Origin: an uncultured Rubrobacteraceae bacterium
GTDB lineage: Bacteria; Actinomycetota; Rubrobacteria; Rubrobacterales; Rubrobacteraceae
Direction: 5' to 3'
Assembly (NCBI GenBank): GCA_902806105.1
Contig: CADCVI010000171.1
Location: 1-6,446, forward strand
Length of the DNA stretch: 6,446 bases
Positions 1-5,857 of this stretch are shown here, in pieces; within the stretch, counting starts at the first letter, position 1; each line of letters opens with the position of its first letter. The position numbers were made by a program, and so were the translations under genes. The notes beneath the pieces were generated by a model. The model saw only the letters and a list, made by a program, of their open reading frames with translations, ran no database searches and was not told the origin of the DNA.

Positions 1-591
1 GTGCTCGTCGAGAACGCGGGACACCTGCCGATGCTGGAGCGCACCGGCGAGTTCGACGCCCAGGTCCTCGCGTTCCTGACCGGAGACCCCCGCTACCTCG
101 AAGCCGCCCTGGAAGAGCCTCCGCACCACGACGAGGAAGATCTCCCCGCCGGCGCGGATTACGCGAGCGAGACCCCCGAGACCCTCGCCGACGACCCCAC
201 GACTCCCAACGTCTTCCGCAAGCGCCACGGCCGCTACGATTTGCCCGAAGAGCCGACGGACGAGACCGGACCGGACGACGCCACCGGAGAACCCCTGGTC
301 GGTGACGGTGAGGAAGATGTCTCGCGCCAGGATCTTTCGAGCAACGGTAGCGAGGATCGGCCCCGGGTCCGGCGGCGGCGGTCGAACCCCACGGGCAAAG
401 GGGAAGGCGAACCACTCTCTGAGGTCCCCGAGGACCTCTTCCAGTGGCCAGAGGCGTGGAAGGAGTTCCGGCCCGGCGAGCGCAGGCGCCGCCCGGACCG
501 TGAGGAGCCCGGCCGCGACGATCCCCGTCGAGGGGAGCCCGGCGATGGAGAAGTTGGCCGCGAGGATTCCGACAGCCCGGAAGTTCGCTGA
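1..591 (+). CDS. Alpha/beta-hydrolase, 3' part only, with a long charged C-terminal tail
   Basis: This is the end of a gene that starts left of the window; the reading frame is open to base 1 and stops with TGA at 589-591. The first visible residues, VENAGHLPMLERTGEFDAQVLAFL, have the pattern that ends many alpha/beta-hydrolase-fold enzymes: the GH(L/F)P turn, where His8 of the fragment would be the catalytic-triad histidine, followed by the last helix. The fold normally ends around residue 35. Here about 155 more residues follow, rich in Asp, Glu, Pro, Gly and Arg and probably disordered. They contain a basic island near 72-79 (FRKRHGRY), an RRRR block at 124-127, an aromatic patch at 146-156 (LFQWPEAWKEF), and a mixed Arg/Glu end. 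The nucleophile region is outside the window, so the substrate cannot be named. Hydrolase assignment is fairly sure for residues 1-35; the tail has no known function I can assign. Confidence 0.72.
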   Translation: MLVENAGHLPMLERTGEFDAQVLAFLTGDPRYLEAALEEPPHHDEEDLPAGADYASETPETLADDPTTPNVFRKRHGRYDLPEEPTDETGPDDATGEPLVGDGEEDVSRQDLSSNGSEDRPRVRRRRSNPTGKGEGEPLSEVPEDLFQWPEAWKEFRPGERRRRPDREEPGRDDPRRGEPGDGEVGREDSDSPEVR

Positions 592-607
592 GGCAGCGCC
601 TCCCGGC

Positions 608-1231
608 CTAGATCTCCTTGCGCAGGTACAGCCAGCTTTGGATGCCGAGAAAGTAGCCCGTCATCCGCGAGCGCTGCTCGGAGACCTCTTCGTACCCGTA
701 CGACTCATACAGCCTGAGGGCGGGGATGTTGCCGCCGCTGACGTGCAGGCCGATGGAGGATTTCCCCGTTTTGCGGGCCAGGCTCTCCGAGGCGTCGAGG
801 AGGGCCCGGGCCATCCCGAGGTTGCGGTGGGCGGGGGAGACGACGAGCCGCTCCACGTAGGCCTCCCGGGAAGTCGCGGAGTAGCGCGGGTATGAGAGGA
901 GCGTCGCCGCCCAGGAGGCGCGGAGAAAGCCCAGGGAGCGCTTCAGCGCCTCCCACAGCCCGCCGGAGAGGGCATCGTCGTCCGACTCCCCGACGCGCAC
1001 CCCGACGCTCGCGGCGACCTCGCCGGTAGCCGAGATCTCGACCACGATCGAGCGGACCCCGCCCACGGAGTGCTCCAGGCGGACCCACTTCTCCATGATC
1101 CACACGGAGCGGTCCATCCCGCTTCCGAAGATCGGCCGGAACTTGTCCAGAAAGCCCTCGACCACGAGGCCCGCGATCTCGGTCTCGTCCTCTGCCTCGG
1201 CCTCGCGAACCGTGTAAGTCTCCTCGAACAT
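608..1231 (-). CDS. GNAT-family N-acetyltransferase
   Basis: A complete 207-residue protein with the GNAT fold, which transfers an acetyl group from acetyl-CoA to an amine. The N-terminus YTVREAEAEDETEIAGLV is the usual first strand and helix. Motif A lies at about 125-146 (YVERLVVSPAHRNLGMARAL): R136, G139 and A141 fit the R/Q-x-x-G-x-G/A pyrophosphate-binding loop. Motif B follows at about 160-182, with the N-x-x-A-x-x-x-Y-x-x-x-G-Y pattern (N168, A171, Y175, G179, Y180). Size and layout match single-domain RimI-like members, but the substrate (protein N-terminus, small amine or drug) cannot be told. The ATG at 1231 is preferred because it starts just before the first strand. No Shine-Dalgarno precedes it, but an extended -10 ends 6 bases upstream, suggesting a leaderless mRNA. 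It converges on the hydrolase gene with only 16 bases between stops. Family sure, function unknown. Confidence 0.9.
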   Translation of the reverse strand: MFEETYTVREAEAEDETEIAGLVVEGFLDKFRPIFGSGMDRSVWIMEKWVRLEHSVGGVRSIVVEISATGEVAASVGVRVGESDDDALSGGLWEALKRSLGFLRASWAATLLSYPRYSATSREAYVERLVVSPAHRNLGMARALLDASESLARKTGKSSIGLHVSGGNIPALRLYESYGYEEVSEQRSRMTGYFLGIQSWLYLRKEI

Positions 1232-1237
1232 CGAAAG

Positions 1238-1246
1238 ATCGTAGCA
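1238..1246 (-). promoter_or_regulatory. Extended -10 promoter for the acetyltransferase gene, predicted leaderless
   Basis: On the minus strand the bases TGCTACGAT fit the extended -10 pattern TGnTAnnnT. Six bases (CTTTCG) separate it from the ATG at 1231, so the expected transcription start is the A of the start codon. No purine-rich ribosome-binding site precedes the gene, which fits a leaderless transcript. No good -35 box is visible, as is usual for extended -10 promoters. The sequence is strikingly like the one before the sortase gene at 3849-3857. Confidence 0.55.
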
Positions 1247-1265
1247 TTAAAGCCCGTTAGCCGGT

Positions 1266-1290
1266 CAGCACGATGCTCGCTCCCGTGCTG
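1266..1290. repeat. Inverted repeat CAGCACG-N11-CGTGCTG: terminator stem or operator
   Basis: Perfect 7-bp arms (1266-1272 and 1284-1290) surround 11 bases. The repeat sits in the 125-base gap between the permease stop and the acetyltransferase start. As RNA on the minus strand it would form a hairpin about 67-91 bases past the permease stop and could end the operon, but no U-run follows it. As DNA it covers about -35 to -59 relative to the predicted acetyltransferase start, with half-sites 18 bp centre to centre, which would suit a dimeric regulator. The sequence does not decide between these. Nothing else clear is present in this gap. Confidence 0.35.
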
Positions 1291-1356
1291 CGCGTCCGGT
1301 GAACCCGCAAGCCCTCTGCGAACCTTCGGAAGCCTGCCGTCGGGCTGATGGGCCGG

Positions 1357-2154
1357 TTAGCTTATGAGCCTCTTTCGCATAAAGTAGATCGGCAGCAGGA
1401 ACAGGGCTCCCGTAAAGACCAGCATCCAGGCTATGTCGATGAGGACGCTTGGGGAAGGGCCGGTGGCGAGTTCGCGGCACGCGTTCACGGCGTGGTAGAG
1501 CGGGGTGAACCAGGCGATCTGGGGGACGGGAGAAGGAAAGTCCGTGATGGGGAAGAAGATGCCGCTGAACAGGAACAGCGGCGTCACCACGAGCGTGAAG
1601 TAGTAAGCATAGAGGTCGATGCGGTCGATGAGGCTCGTGAAGAGCGTGCCCATGACGCTGAACATCACCCCGATAAGGAGCAGCGTTGGCGGGATCAGGA
1701 CCGCCCAGAACGACCGGACGAGCGGCTCGTCGAAGGCTACGCCGAGCATGGCGAGGACGGAGAGGAACCCCGTCCCGTAAAGCGCGGCCCGCGTCCCCGC
1801 CCACAGGTACTCGGCGGCGACCACGTCCTCGACGTTTACCGGGGTCGTAACGATGGCGTCGTACACGCGCTCTATCTTCATCTTGACGTAGGTGTTGAAG
1901 GTGCTCTCGAAGGAGGCCGCAAACATCGCGTTGCTCGCGAGGAGGCCGGGCGCTATGTACTGGACGTAGCTCTGCCCCTCTACTCCGCCCGCGCGAATGA
2001 ACGCCCCGAGCCCGAGCCCGAGGGCCGCGAGGTACAGTAGCGGCTCGAAGAGGTTGGGCAGGAGGGCCGTCTTCCAGTACTTCCGAAAGATCGTCGCGTT
2101 TCGCTGCCACACCCGGAAGGCACCACGGGGCGAGGGTATCCTCACGGCTCCCAT
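1357..2154 (-). CDS. ABC-2 type exporter permease, NodJ-like
   Basis: A 265-residue integral membrane protein, the membrane half of an ABC-2 exporter; it pairs with the ATPase encoded just upstream. Hydrophobic segments lie at roughly 30-52, 63-85, 112-141, 149-172, 180-202 and 237-257, giving the six-helix ABC-2 layout. Residues 34-50 (NLFEPLLYLAALGLGLG), the stretch around 100-130 (DAIVTTPVNVEDVVAAEYLWAG), and 181-205 (LYAYYFTLVVTPLFLFSGIFFPIT) resemble NodJ, the permease for Nod-factor export in rhizobia. The same subfamily occurs in many bacteria that make no Nod factor, so the cargo here is unknown; lipids, glycolipids or drugs are family precedents. The ATG at 2154 shares one base with the ATPase stop (TGATG), implying translational re-initiation. 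The N-terminus is short and basic (cytoplasmic) and the protein ends in MRKRLIS. Length is normal. Confidence 0.9.
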   Translation of the reverse strand: MGAVRIPSPRGAFRVWQRNATIFRKYWKTALLPNLFEPLLYLAALGLGLGAFIRAGGVEGQSYVQYIAPGLLASNAMFAASFESTFNTYVKMKIERVYDAIVTTPVNVEDVVAAEYLWAGTRAALYGTGFLSVLAMLGVAFDEPLVRSFWAVLIPPTLLLIGVMFSVMGTLFTSLIDRIDLYAYYFTLVVTPLFLFSGIFFPITDFPSPVPQIAWFTPLYHAVNACRELATGPSPSVLIDIAWMLVFTGALFLLPIYFMRKRLIS

Positions 2155-3113
2155 CAGTCGATCAGCCTCCTTCCGGTGAGCCTCATAAACACGTCTTCGA
2201 GGCCGGATCTTCTGTACAAGGTATTGTCGACGGGGACGCCGGAGTTGCGGATGTGTTCCTGCAGGGCGCCCGCGTCCGCGGTGTAAGCGAGCAGCGCGTC
2301 CCCGGTCCTCTCGACGGAGTCCGAATGGTCCTCGACGAGGGGCAGTAGCTTCTCGACGGCATCGGGTGCCGCCCTGAGCTCCAGCACCTCCGGGCTGACG
2401 TGCTCTTCTATAAGCTCGCGGGGCGAGCCCTGGGCGATGATCCCGCCGTCCTCCATGACGACGAGCCTGTCGCAGAGCTGGGCGGCCTCTTCCATGTAGT
2501 GGGTAGTGAGGATCAGGGTCTTCCCCTCTCCCGTGAGCTCCCTGAGCCTCTCCCACACGAGGTGGCGGGCCTGCGGGTCGAGGCCCGTGGTCGGCTCGTC
2601 GAGGACGACGATCTCGGGGTCGTTTATTAGCGCGCGGGCTATGAGGAGCCTCCTCTTCATCCCGCCGGAGAGCTGTTCGACCTCGGCGTCGGCCTTCTCC
2701 GTAAGCTCCACGAACTCGAGCAGCTCGTCGGCCTTGCGCATGGCCTCTTTCTTGGGCATGTCGTAGTAGCGGCCGTAGACGAGCAGGTTCTCCCGGACTT
2801 TGAGGTCCTCGTCCAGGTTGTTCTCCTGTGGCACGACCCCGATCCTGCGCTTCACCGCCCGCTCCTCGCGCGTGATGTCCAGGCCCGCGACGGTGAGTTC
2901 GCCGCCGGTGGGGATGGCGGCCCCGTAGATCATCTTCATAGTCGTGGTCTTTCCGGCCCCGTTCGGCCCGAGGAACCCGAAGCACTCGCCCCTAAATACC
3001 TCGAAGTCCACGCCCCGGACAGCCCGAAAGCTCCCGTAACTCTTCTTGAGCCCCTTCGCGACGATGCTGGTCTCTCTTATGCCGCGCCACGGCTCCTTGG
3101 TTTGTTGTCTCAA
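2154..3113 (-). CDS. ABC transporter ATPase, NodI/DrrA type
   Basis: A 319-residue ATP-binding subunit that would power the adjacent permease from the cytoplasmic face of the membrane. All nucleotide-binding motifs are intact: Walker A GPNGAGKTT (49-57), Q-loop Gln96, signature LSGGM (148-152), Walker B VVLDEP (169-174) with catalytic Glu173, D-loop GLDP (177-180), and switch His205. Residues 93-118 (VVPQENNLDEDLKVRENLLVYGRYYD) are very like NodI and related exporters. The last 80 or so residues form the accessory domain typical of DrrA/NodI-type subunits, ending RRSGLEDVFMRLTGR. The start is a TTG at 3113, the most upstream in-frame start. It overlaps the glycosylase stop by 4 nt (TTGA) and has GGGGAG 9 bases before it. 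No ATG or GTG lies before the first conserved strand (residue 17), so TTG is the best choice. Family assignment is certain; the cargo is not. Confidence 0.93.
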   Translation of the reverse strand: MRQQTKEPWRGIRETSIVAKGLKKSYGSFRAVRGVDFEVFRGECFGFLGPNGAGKTTTMKMIYGAAIPTGGELTVAGLDITREERAVKRRIGVVPQENNLDEDLKVRENLLVYGRYYDMPKKEAMRKADELLEFVELTEKADAEVEQLSGGMKRRLLIARALINDPEIVVLDEPTTGLDPQARHLVWERLRELTGEGKTLILTTHYMEEAAQLCDRLVVMEDGGIIAQGSPRELIEEHVSPEVLELRAAPDAVEKLLPLVEDHSDSVERTGDALLAYTADAGALQEHIRNSGVPVDNTLYRRSGLEDVFMRLTGRRLID

Positions 3114-3706
3114 AGGTCTGTGCTCCCCAATTCTCCATGTCGCAGTGCGGCCATGCGTGCTCGCAGCAGGCCCAGCGCGGTTTCCAGACGTCTAGTGTTG
3201 TCGGGGCGGTTGAGCCACGTAGAAGCCCCGGACGGGTGGGGCAGAGGCACGTATTCTATCCCACCGCTCACGAAAACCTCGCCGACGGCGTCGGAGAGGC
3301 GGCCGATGCCGAGCAACTCCTTTATGGCAAGGCCGCCGACCGGGATCAGCAGCCGCGGCTTCAGAAGCTGAATCTCGCGTTCGAGGTGCGGGCGGCAGTT
3401 CTGAATCATGGCCGGGGACGGCACGAGGTCCCCACCGCCCTTCGCCTTCCCGGGGAAGCATCGGGCGATGGCGGAGAGGTAGATCTCCTCCCGCGACATC
3501 CCCGCCCTCTCGAACCATCTCATGAGCCGCTTCCCGGCGGGTCCCGTGAACGGCGAGCGCGTGACGACCTCCGTCGAGCCCGGAGCCTGAGCCACCAGCA
3601 TGGCCTTCACCTCCTTGGGGAGGTCCACGACCGGAGCCGCGCCCCCGGGGACTTCCGACCTACACCTCGTACAAGCCAGAACATCGGCCCTGTGTTCTTC
3701 GAGCAT
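3110..3706 (-). CDS. Uracil-DNA glycosylase superfamily protein, family 4-like with Fe-S cysteines
   Basis: A predicted base-excision repair enzyme that would remove uracil or a related damaged base from DNA. From the chosen ATG it has 198 residues, normal for the family. Numbering from that start: cysteines C12-x2-C15, C83 and C104 form the four-cysteine set expected for a [4Fe-4S] cluster; motif 1 is AQAPGSTE (39-46), where family 4 usually has GEAPGxxE; SPFTGPAGKRL (50-60) contains the FxGxAG stretch; LLIPVGGLAIKELLG (119-133) is the core strand and helix; and HPSGASTWLN (157-166) is motif 2. Start choice: ATG 3706 has GGAAG 6 bases upstream and begins 11 residues before the first cysteine. 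ATG 3730 is a reasonable alternative. An ATG at 3841 would add 45 residues that do not look like protein. First gene of the operon; its stop overlaps the ATPase start. The superfamily is sure; the exact substrate is not. Confidence 0.85.
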   Translation of the reverse strand: MLEEHRADVLACTRCRSEVPGGAAPVVDLPKEVKAMLVAQAPGSTEVVTRSPFTGPAGKRLMRWFERAGMSREEIYLSAIARCFPGKAKGGGDLVPSPAMIQNCRPHLEREIQLLKPRLLIPVGGLAIKELLGIGRLSDAVGEVFVSGGIEYVPLPHPSGASTWLNRPDNTRRLETALGLLRARMAALRHGELGSTDL

Positions 3707-3750
3707 CCGCAACTTCCGCACGCAGAACATGCTAACCGCTACCCGGCATC

Positions 3751-3756
3751 CCTCCT
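3751..3756 (-). promoter_or_regulatory. Orphan strong Shine-Dalgarno AGGAGG upstream of the glycosylase gene
   Basis: A perfect AGGAGG lies on the minus strand, 20 bases before the ATG at 3730 and 44 before the ATG at 3706, too far to serve either. One base after it is an out-of-frame ATG (3749) that opens a five-codon frame (MPGSG) with its TAG at 3734-3732, one base before ATG 3730. It may be chance, part of a leader-peptide arrangement, or a sign that the true start is unusual. Confidence 0.3.
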
Positions 3757-3779
3757 GTACACGCGGTCGCAGGCTTCGA

Positions 3780-3848
3780 GCACACCCAAACAAATTTTCA
3801 TAAATCTTAAAAAAGCTCGCTCTATTTCTTCCTTCTTCCATAATGCGC
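3780..3848. promoter_or_regulatory. AT-rich divergent promoter region
   Basis: This stretch is far richer in A and T than the rest of the window, with runs such as AAATTTTCATAAATCTTAAAAAA followed by a pyrimidine-only tract (about 3825-3837). It lies between the minus-strand repair/exporter operon and the plus-strand sortase gene, where both need promoters. Minus-strand hexamers such as TAAGAT (3809-3804) could be -10 boxes for the operon, but I see no convincing -35 partner, so the operon promoter is not pinpointed. Confidence 0.4.
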
Positions 3849-3857
3849 TGCTAGAAT
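3849..3857 (+). promoter_or_regulatory. Extended -10 promoter for the sortase gene, predicted leaderless
   Basis: TGCTAGAAT matches the extended -10 pattern TGnTAtaaT, with TAGAAT five of six against consensus. Seven bases (TTCTCGC) separate it from the ATG at 3865, so transcription should start at or within a base of the start codon. No Shine-Dalgarno is present. Compare the acetyltransferase promoter at 1238-1246, which has the same core and a similar pyrimidine-rich spacer. Confidence 0.6.
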
Positions 3858-3864
3858 TTCTCGC

Positions 3865-4659
3865 ATGGCACTCATGGATAAAAAACAGCGTGGGGGACGT
3901 CGTGCCCAGAGGCGGACGCAGAAGAGGCGTCCGCGGACGGGTTTGTACATATTCGTCGGGCTGGTCGTCGTGGCCCTCGGGTCGCTGGCGTACCTGGGCC
4001 TGGGCTCCGCGTTGAGCGGGGGCTCGGGGCCGGTGGAGCGGGTCCAGACGCCGGTGGCCGACGGGCCTCCGGCCGCGGTCTCCGAGAAGCCCGCTGATGA
4101 GGCTCGGGCGCAGGATCGGGCCGAGAAAGAGCGGGCCGCCGAGGAGGCGGCCGAGAATCAGCGCGCCGAGGAAGAGCGGGCCGCAGCCGAGGAGCGCGAG
4201 GCCGAGGCCGCGGCGGCCCCGGAGGACCCGACGATGTACCTCACCGTCCCGGCGCTCGGCATCGACGGCGTGCCCGTCATCAACGAAGACTCAGAGGCCG
4301 CTCTGGAGGCTGGCACGCAGCACGTGACCAGCTCCGGTTTCCCGTGGCAGGAGGGGGCCAACACCTACATCGCCGGCCACCGGCTCGGCTACCCGGGGAC
4401 GGCGAGCGACCGCATCTTCTACAACCTCCCGCTGCTCGGGGCGGGGGACGAGGTCACGCTCACGGATTCGAACGGCGAGGTCTACGATTACCGCGTAAGC
4501 GAGGTACTTGAGGTCACTCCGTCCGATACCTGGGTAATGAGCCCGGTCGCCAACCGGGACATCGTCTCGCTCCAGACGTGCATCGAGAACGTCGGCGATT
4601 ACTGGACCGAGGGACCGAACTGGTTCGGACGCTACGTGGTGAGGGCCGATAGGGTCTAG
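3865..4659 (+). CDS. Membrane-anchored sortase, class E-like
   Basis: A 264-residue transpeptidase that would cut a sorting signal in secreted proteins and attach them to the cell envelope. An Arg/Lys-rich cytoplasmic start (1-24) is followed by one membrane helix (about 25-47), so the rest faces outward. Residues 74-118 form an Ala/Glu/Arg-rich stalk, probably a long helix. The sortase domain covers about 122-264: catalytic His172 in AGHRLGYPGT, catalytic Cys239 in SLQTC, and Arg256 in GRYVVRA completing the triad. His in a GHR motif and a short sequence ending soon after the Arg strand fit actinobacterial class E, whose studied members prefer LAxTG signals. Class is assigned by eye; class D or F is possible. 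No sorting-signal protein is encoded in this window, so it is not in a pilin-type cluster. ATG 3865 is used; ATG 3874 would remove only three residues. Own promoter before it and own terminator after it. Confidence 0.88.
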   Translation: MALMDKKQRGGRRAQRRTQKRRPRTGLYIFVGLVVVALGSLAYLGLGSALSGGSGPVERVQTPVADGPPAAVSEKPADEARAQDRAEKERAAEEAAENQRAEEERAAAEEREAEAAAAPEDPTMYLTVPALGIDGVPVINEDSEAALEAGTQHVTSSGFPWQEGANTYIAGHRLGYPGTASDRIFYNLPLLGAGDEVTLTDSNGEVYDYRVSEVLEVTPSDTWVMSPVANRDIVSLQTCIENVGDYWTEGPNWFGRYVVRADRV

Positions 4660-4683
4660 AGCCTCTGGTAGCACGTTCTAGGA

Positions 4684-4709
4684 AGCGCCTCCTTCGGGGG
4701 GCGCTTTTT
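4684..4709 (+). terminator. Intrinsic terminator after the sortase gene
   Basis: A 9-bp stem (4684-4692 with 4697-4705, one G-U pair) is capped by the very stable C(UUCG)G tetraloop (4693-4696) and followed by five T's (4705-4709). It begins 25 bases after the sortase stop and precedes the fba promoter, so the two genes are probably separate units. Confidence 0.9.
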
Positions 4710-4732
4710 CGTGCGAAGCTTACGGGGATCAA

Positions 4733-4738
4733 TATACT
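4733..4738 (+). promoter_or_regulatory. Probable -10 box of the fba promoter
   Basis: TATACT matches the -10 consensus in five of six positions and lies in a local AT-rich patch just past the sortase terminator. A start near 4745 would give a leader of about 54 bases. No good -35 is seen; TTCGTG at 4708-4713 is a weak candidate with a 19-bp spacer. Confidence 0.45.
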
Positions 4739-4786
4739 GATGCGAGGTACACGGGGAGTCCGTGCAGACAAGGGTGTAGGCGAGAG

Positions 4787-4793
4787 AAGGAGG
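4787..4793 (+). promoter_or_regulatory. Strong ribosome-binding site of fba
   Basis: AAGGAGG sits 5 bases before the ATG at 4799 inside a purine-rich run. It fixes the fba start and contrasts with the predicted leaderless acetyltransferase and sortase genes, as expected for a highly translated glycolytic enzyme. Confidence 0.85.
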
Positions 4794-4798
4794 GAAGC

Positions 4799-5827
4799 AT
4801 GGCGCTTGTAACGATGCGGCAGCTACTCGACGAGGCGGCGAAGGGCGGCTACGGGGTGGGGGCGTTCAACGTCAACAACCTGGAGCAGGTGCAGGCGATC
4901 ATGGAGGCGGCGCAGGAGACGAATTCCCCGGTCATAATCCAGGCCTCACGCGGGGCTAGAAAGTATGCCAACGACCGTTTCCTCTACCATCTCATGCTGG
5001 CGGCGGCGGAGGTATACCCGGAGATACCGGTGGCTCTGCACCAGGATCACGGCAACGGCCCGGATACCTGCCGGAGCGCGATCGAGCTGGGCTTCACGAG
5101 CGTGATGATGGACGGCTCGTTGAAGGAGGACGGCAAGACCCCGGCGGACTTCGAGTACAACGTGCAGGTCACGCGCGAGGTCGTCGAGATGGCCCACGAG
5201 CGGGGCGTCACCGTCGAGGGTGAGCTGGGTACTCTTGGCGGCATCGAGGACGGGGTGGGCTCCGGCGAGGTGCATCTCACGGACCCGGATCAGGCCGTCG
5301 AGTTCGTGGAGAGGACCGGGGTGGATGCCCTCGCCGTGGCGATCGGGACGAGCCACGGGGCCTACAAGTTCACCAGCGAGCCCGACCGCGACGTGCTGGC
5401 GATGAACATCATCGAGGAGATCAACAAGAGGCTGCCCACCACGCACCTCGTGATGCACGGCTCCTCCAGCGTCCCCAAGGAGCTCGTCGACACCATCAAC
5501 CAGTACGGCGGCGAGATCCGGCCGACCTTCGGGGTGCCGGTGCGCGAGATCCAGGAGGGGATCAAGCACGGCGTCCGCAAGGTCAACGTCGACACCGACC
5601 TCAGGCTCGCCGCGACGGGCGCGATCCGCAAGGCCTTCGCCGAGGATCCCGGCGAGTTCGACCCGCGCTACTACCTCAAGCCCGCGCGCGAGGCGATGAA
5701 GGGCGTGGTGAAGGCGCGCATGGAGGCCTTCGGCCAGGCCGGACACGCCTCGGACTACGAGTCCATTACCCTTGAGGAGATGGCGGACCGCTACAAGCAG
5801 CAGGGTCACCAGCTCACGGTTACCTGA
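4799..5827 (+). CDS. fba: Class II fructose-1,6-bisphosphate aldolase
   Basis: A complete 342-residue zinc-dependent aldolase that reversibly splits fructose 1,6-bisphosphate into dihydroxyacetone phosphate and glyceraldehyde 3-phosphate in glycolysis and gluconeogenesis, in the cytoplasm. The fold begins [14 protein letters not shown] (17-30). ALHQDHG (79-85) carries the catalytic Asp83 and zinc ligand His84. GELGTLGG (141-148) follows, and the remaining zinc ligands are His186 (GTSHGAYK) and His220 (LVMHGSSS). NVDTDLR (263-269) closes the phosphate- and substrate-binding site. A mobile loop rich in Gly and Glu (about 148-157) lies where expected. Length and the HGSSSVPKE and NVDTDLRLA stretches resemble the form often called the Calvin-cycle subtype; that label is structural and does not imply carbon fixation here. 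No key residue is missing. It has its own promoter and strong ribosome-binding site and faces the CPBP gene convergently, across an inverted repeat. Confidence 0.97.
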   Translation: MALVTMRQLLDEAAKGGYGVGAFNVNNLEQVQAIMEAAQETNSPVIIQASRGARKYANDRFLYHLMLAAAEVYPEIPVALHQDHGNGPDTCRSAIELGFTSVMMDGSLKEDGKTPADFEYNVQVTREVVEMAHERGVTVEGELGTLGGIEDGVGSGEVHLTDPDQAVEFVERTGVDALAVAIGTSHGAYKFTSEPDRDVLAMNIIEEINKRLPTTHLVMHGSSSVPKELVDTINQYGGEIRPTFGVPVREIQEGIKHGVRKVNVDTDLRLAATGAIRKAFAEDPGEFDPRYYLKPAREAMKGVVKARMEAFGQAGHASDYESITLEEMADRYKQQGHQLTVT

Positions 5828-5857
5828 GCCTGCCGCCAAGGGAGCACGAGCATCTTC

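Noticed and set aside
1..591. Frameshift as the cause of the long hydrolase tail
   Set aside because: The tail keeps the GC-rich third positions and Asp/Glu/Pro/Arg bias of a genuine actinobacterial disordered coding region, and I see no alternative frame near residue 35 that gives a more natural end.
302..895. Plus-strand open frame overlapping the hydrolase tail and the acetyltransferase gene
   Set aside because: Arg/Ala/Pro/Gly-rich shadow sequence. Both overlapped genes are better supported by motifs.
1321..1346. Small stems just after the permease stop: AGCCT-GCCGTC-GGGCT (1331-1346) and the CTTCGGAAG near-palindrome (1324-1332)
   Set aside because: Stems of 4-5 bp without a U-run are expected by chance in GC-rich DNA. 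They are too weak to call a terminator.
1348..2040. Open frame on the plus strand across the permease gene
   Set aside because: The product is a hydrophilic Arg/Glu/Asp-rich mirror of the permease with no recognisable motif. The permease on the minus strand has clear membrane helices and NodJ-like stretches.
3707..3841. Extended N-terminus of the glycosylase from the ATG at 3841
   Set aside because: The added 45 residues are encoded partly by the AT-rich promoter region, match nothing in the family, and make the protein longer than usual. They have no ribosome-binding site.
3137..4015. Plus-strand open frame spanning the glycosylase gene, the AT-rich gap and the start of the sortase gene
   Set aside because: It covers two real genes out of frame and crosses an obvious promoter region. 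No family resemblance is seen.
4750..4764. CACGG-GGAGT-CCGTG hairpin in the fba leader, as a possible translation switch
   Set aside because: The stem is only 5 bp, it does not cover the AAGGAGG ribosome-binding site, and no known riboswitch pattern is visible around it.
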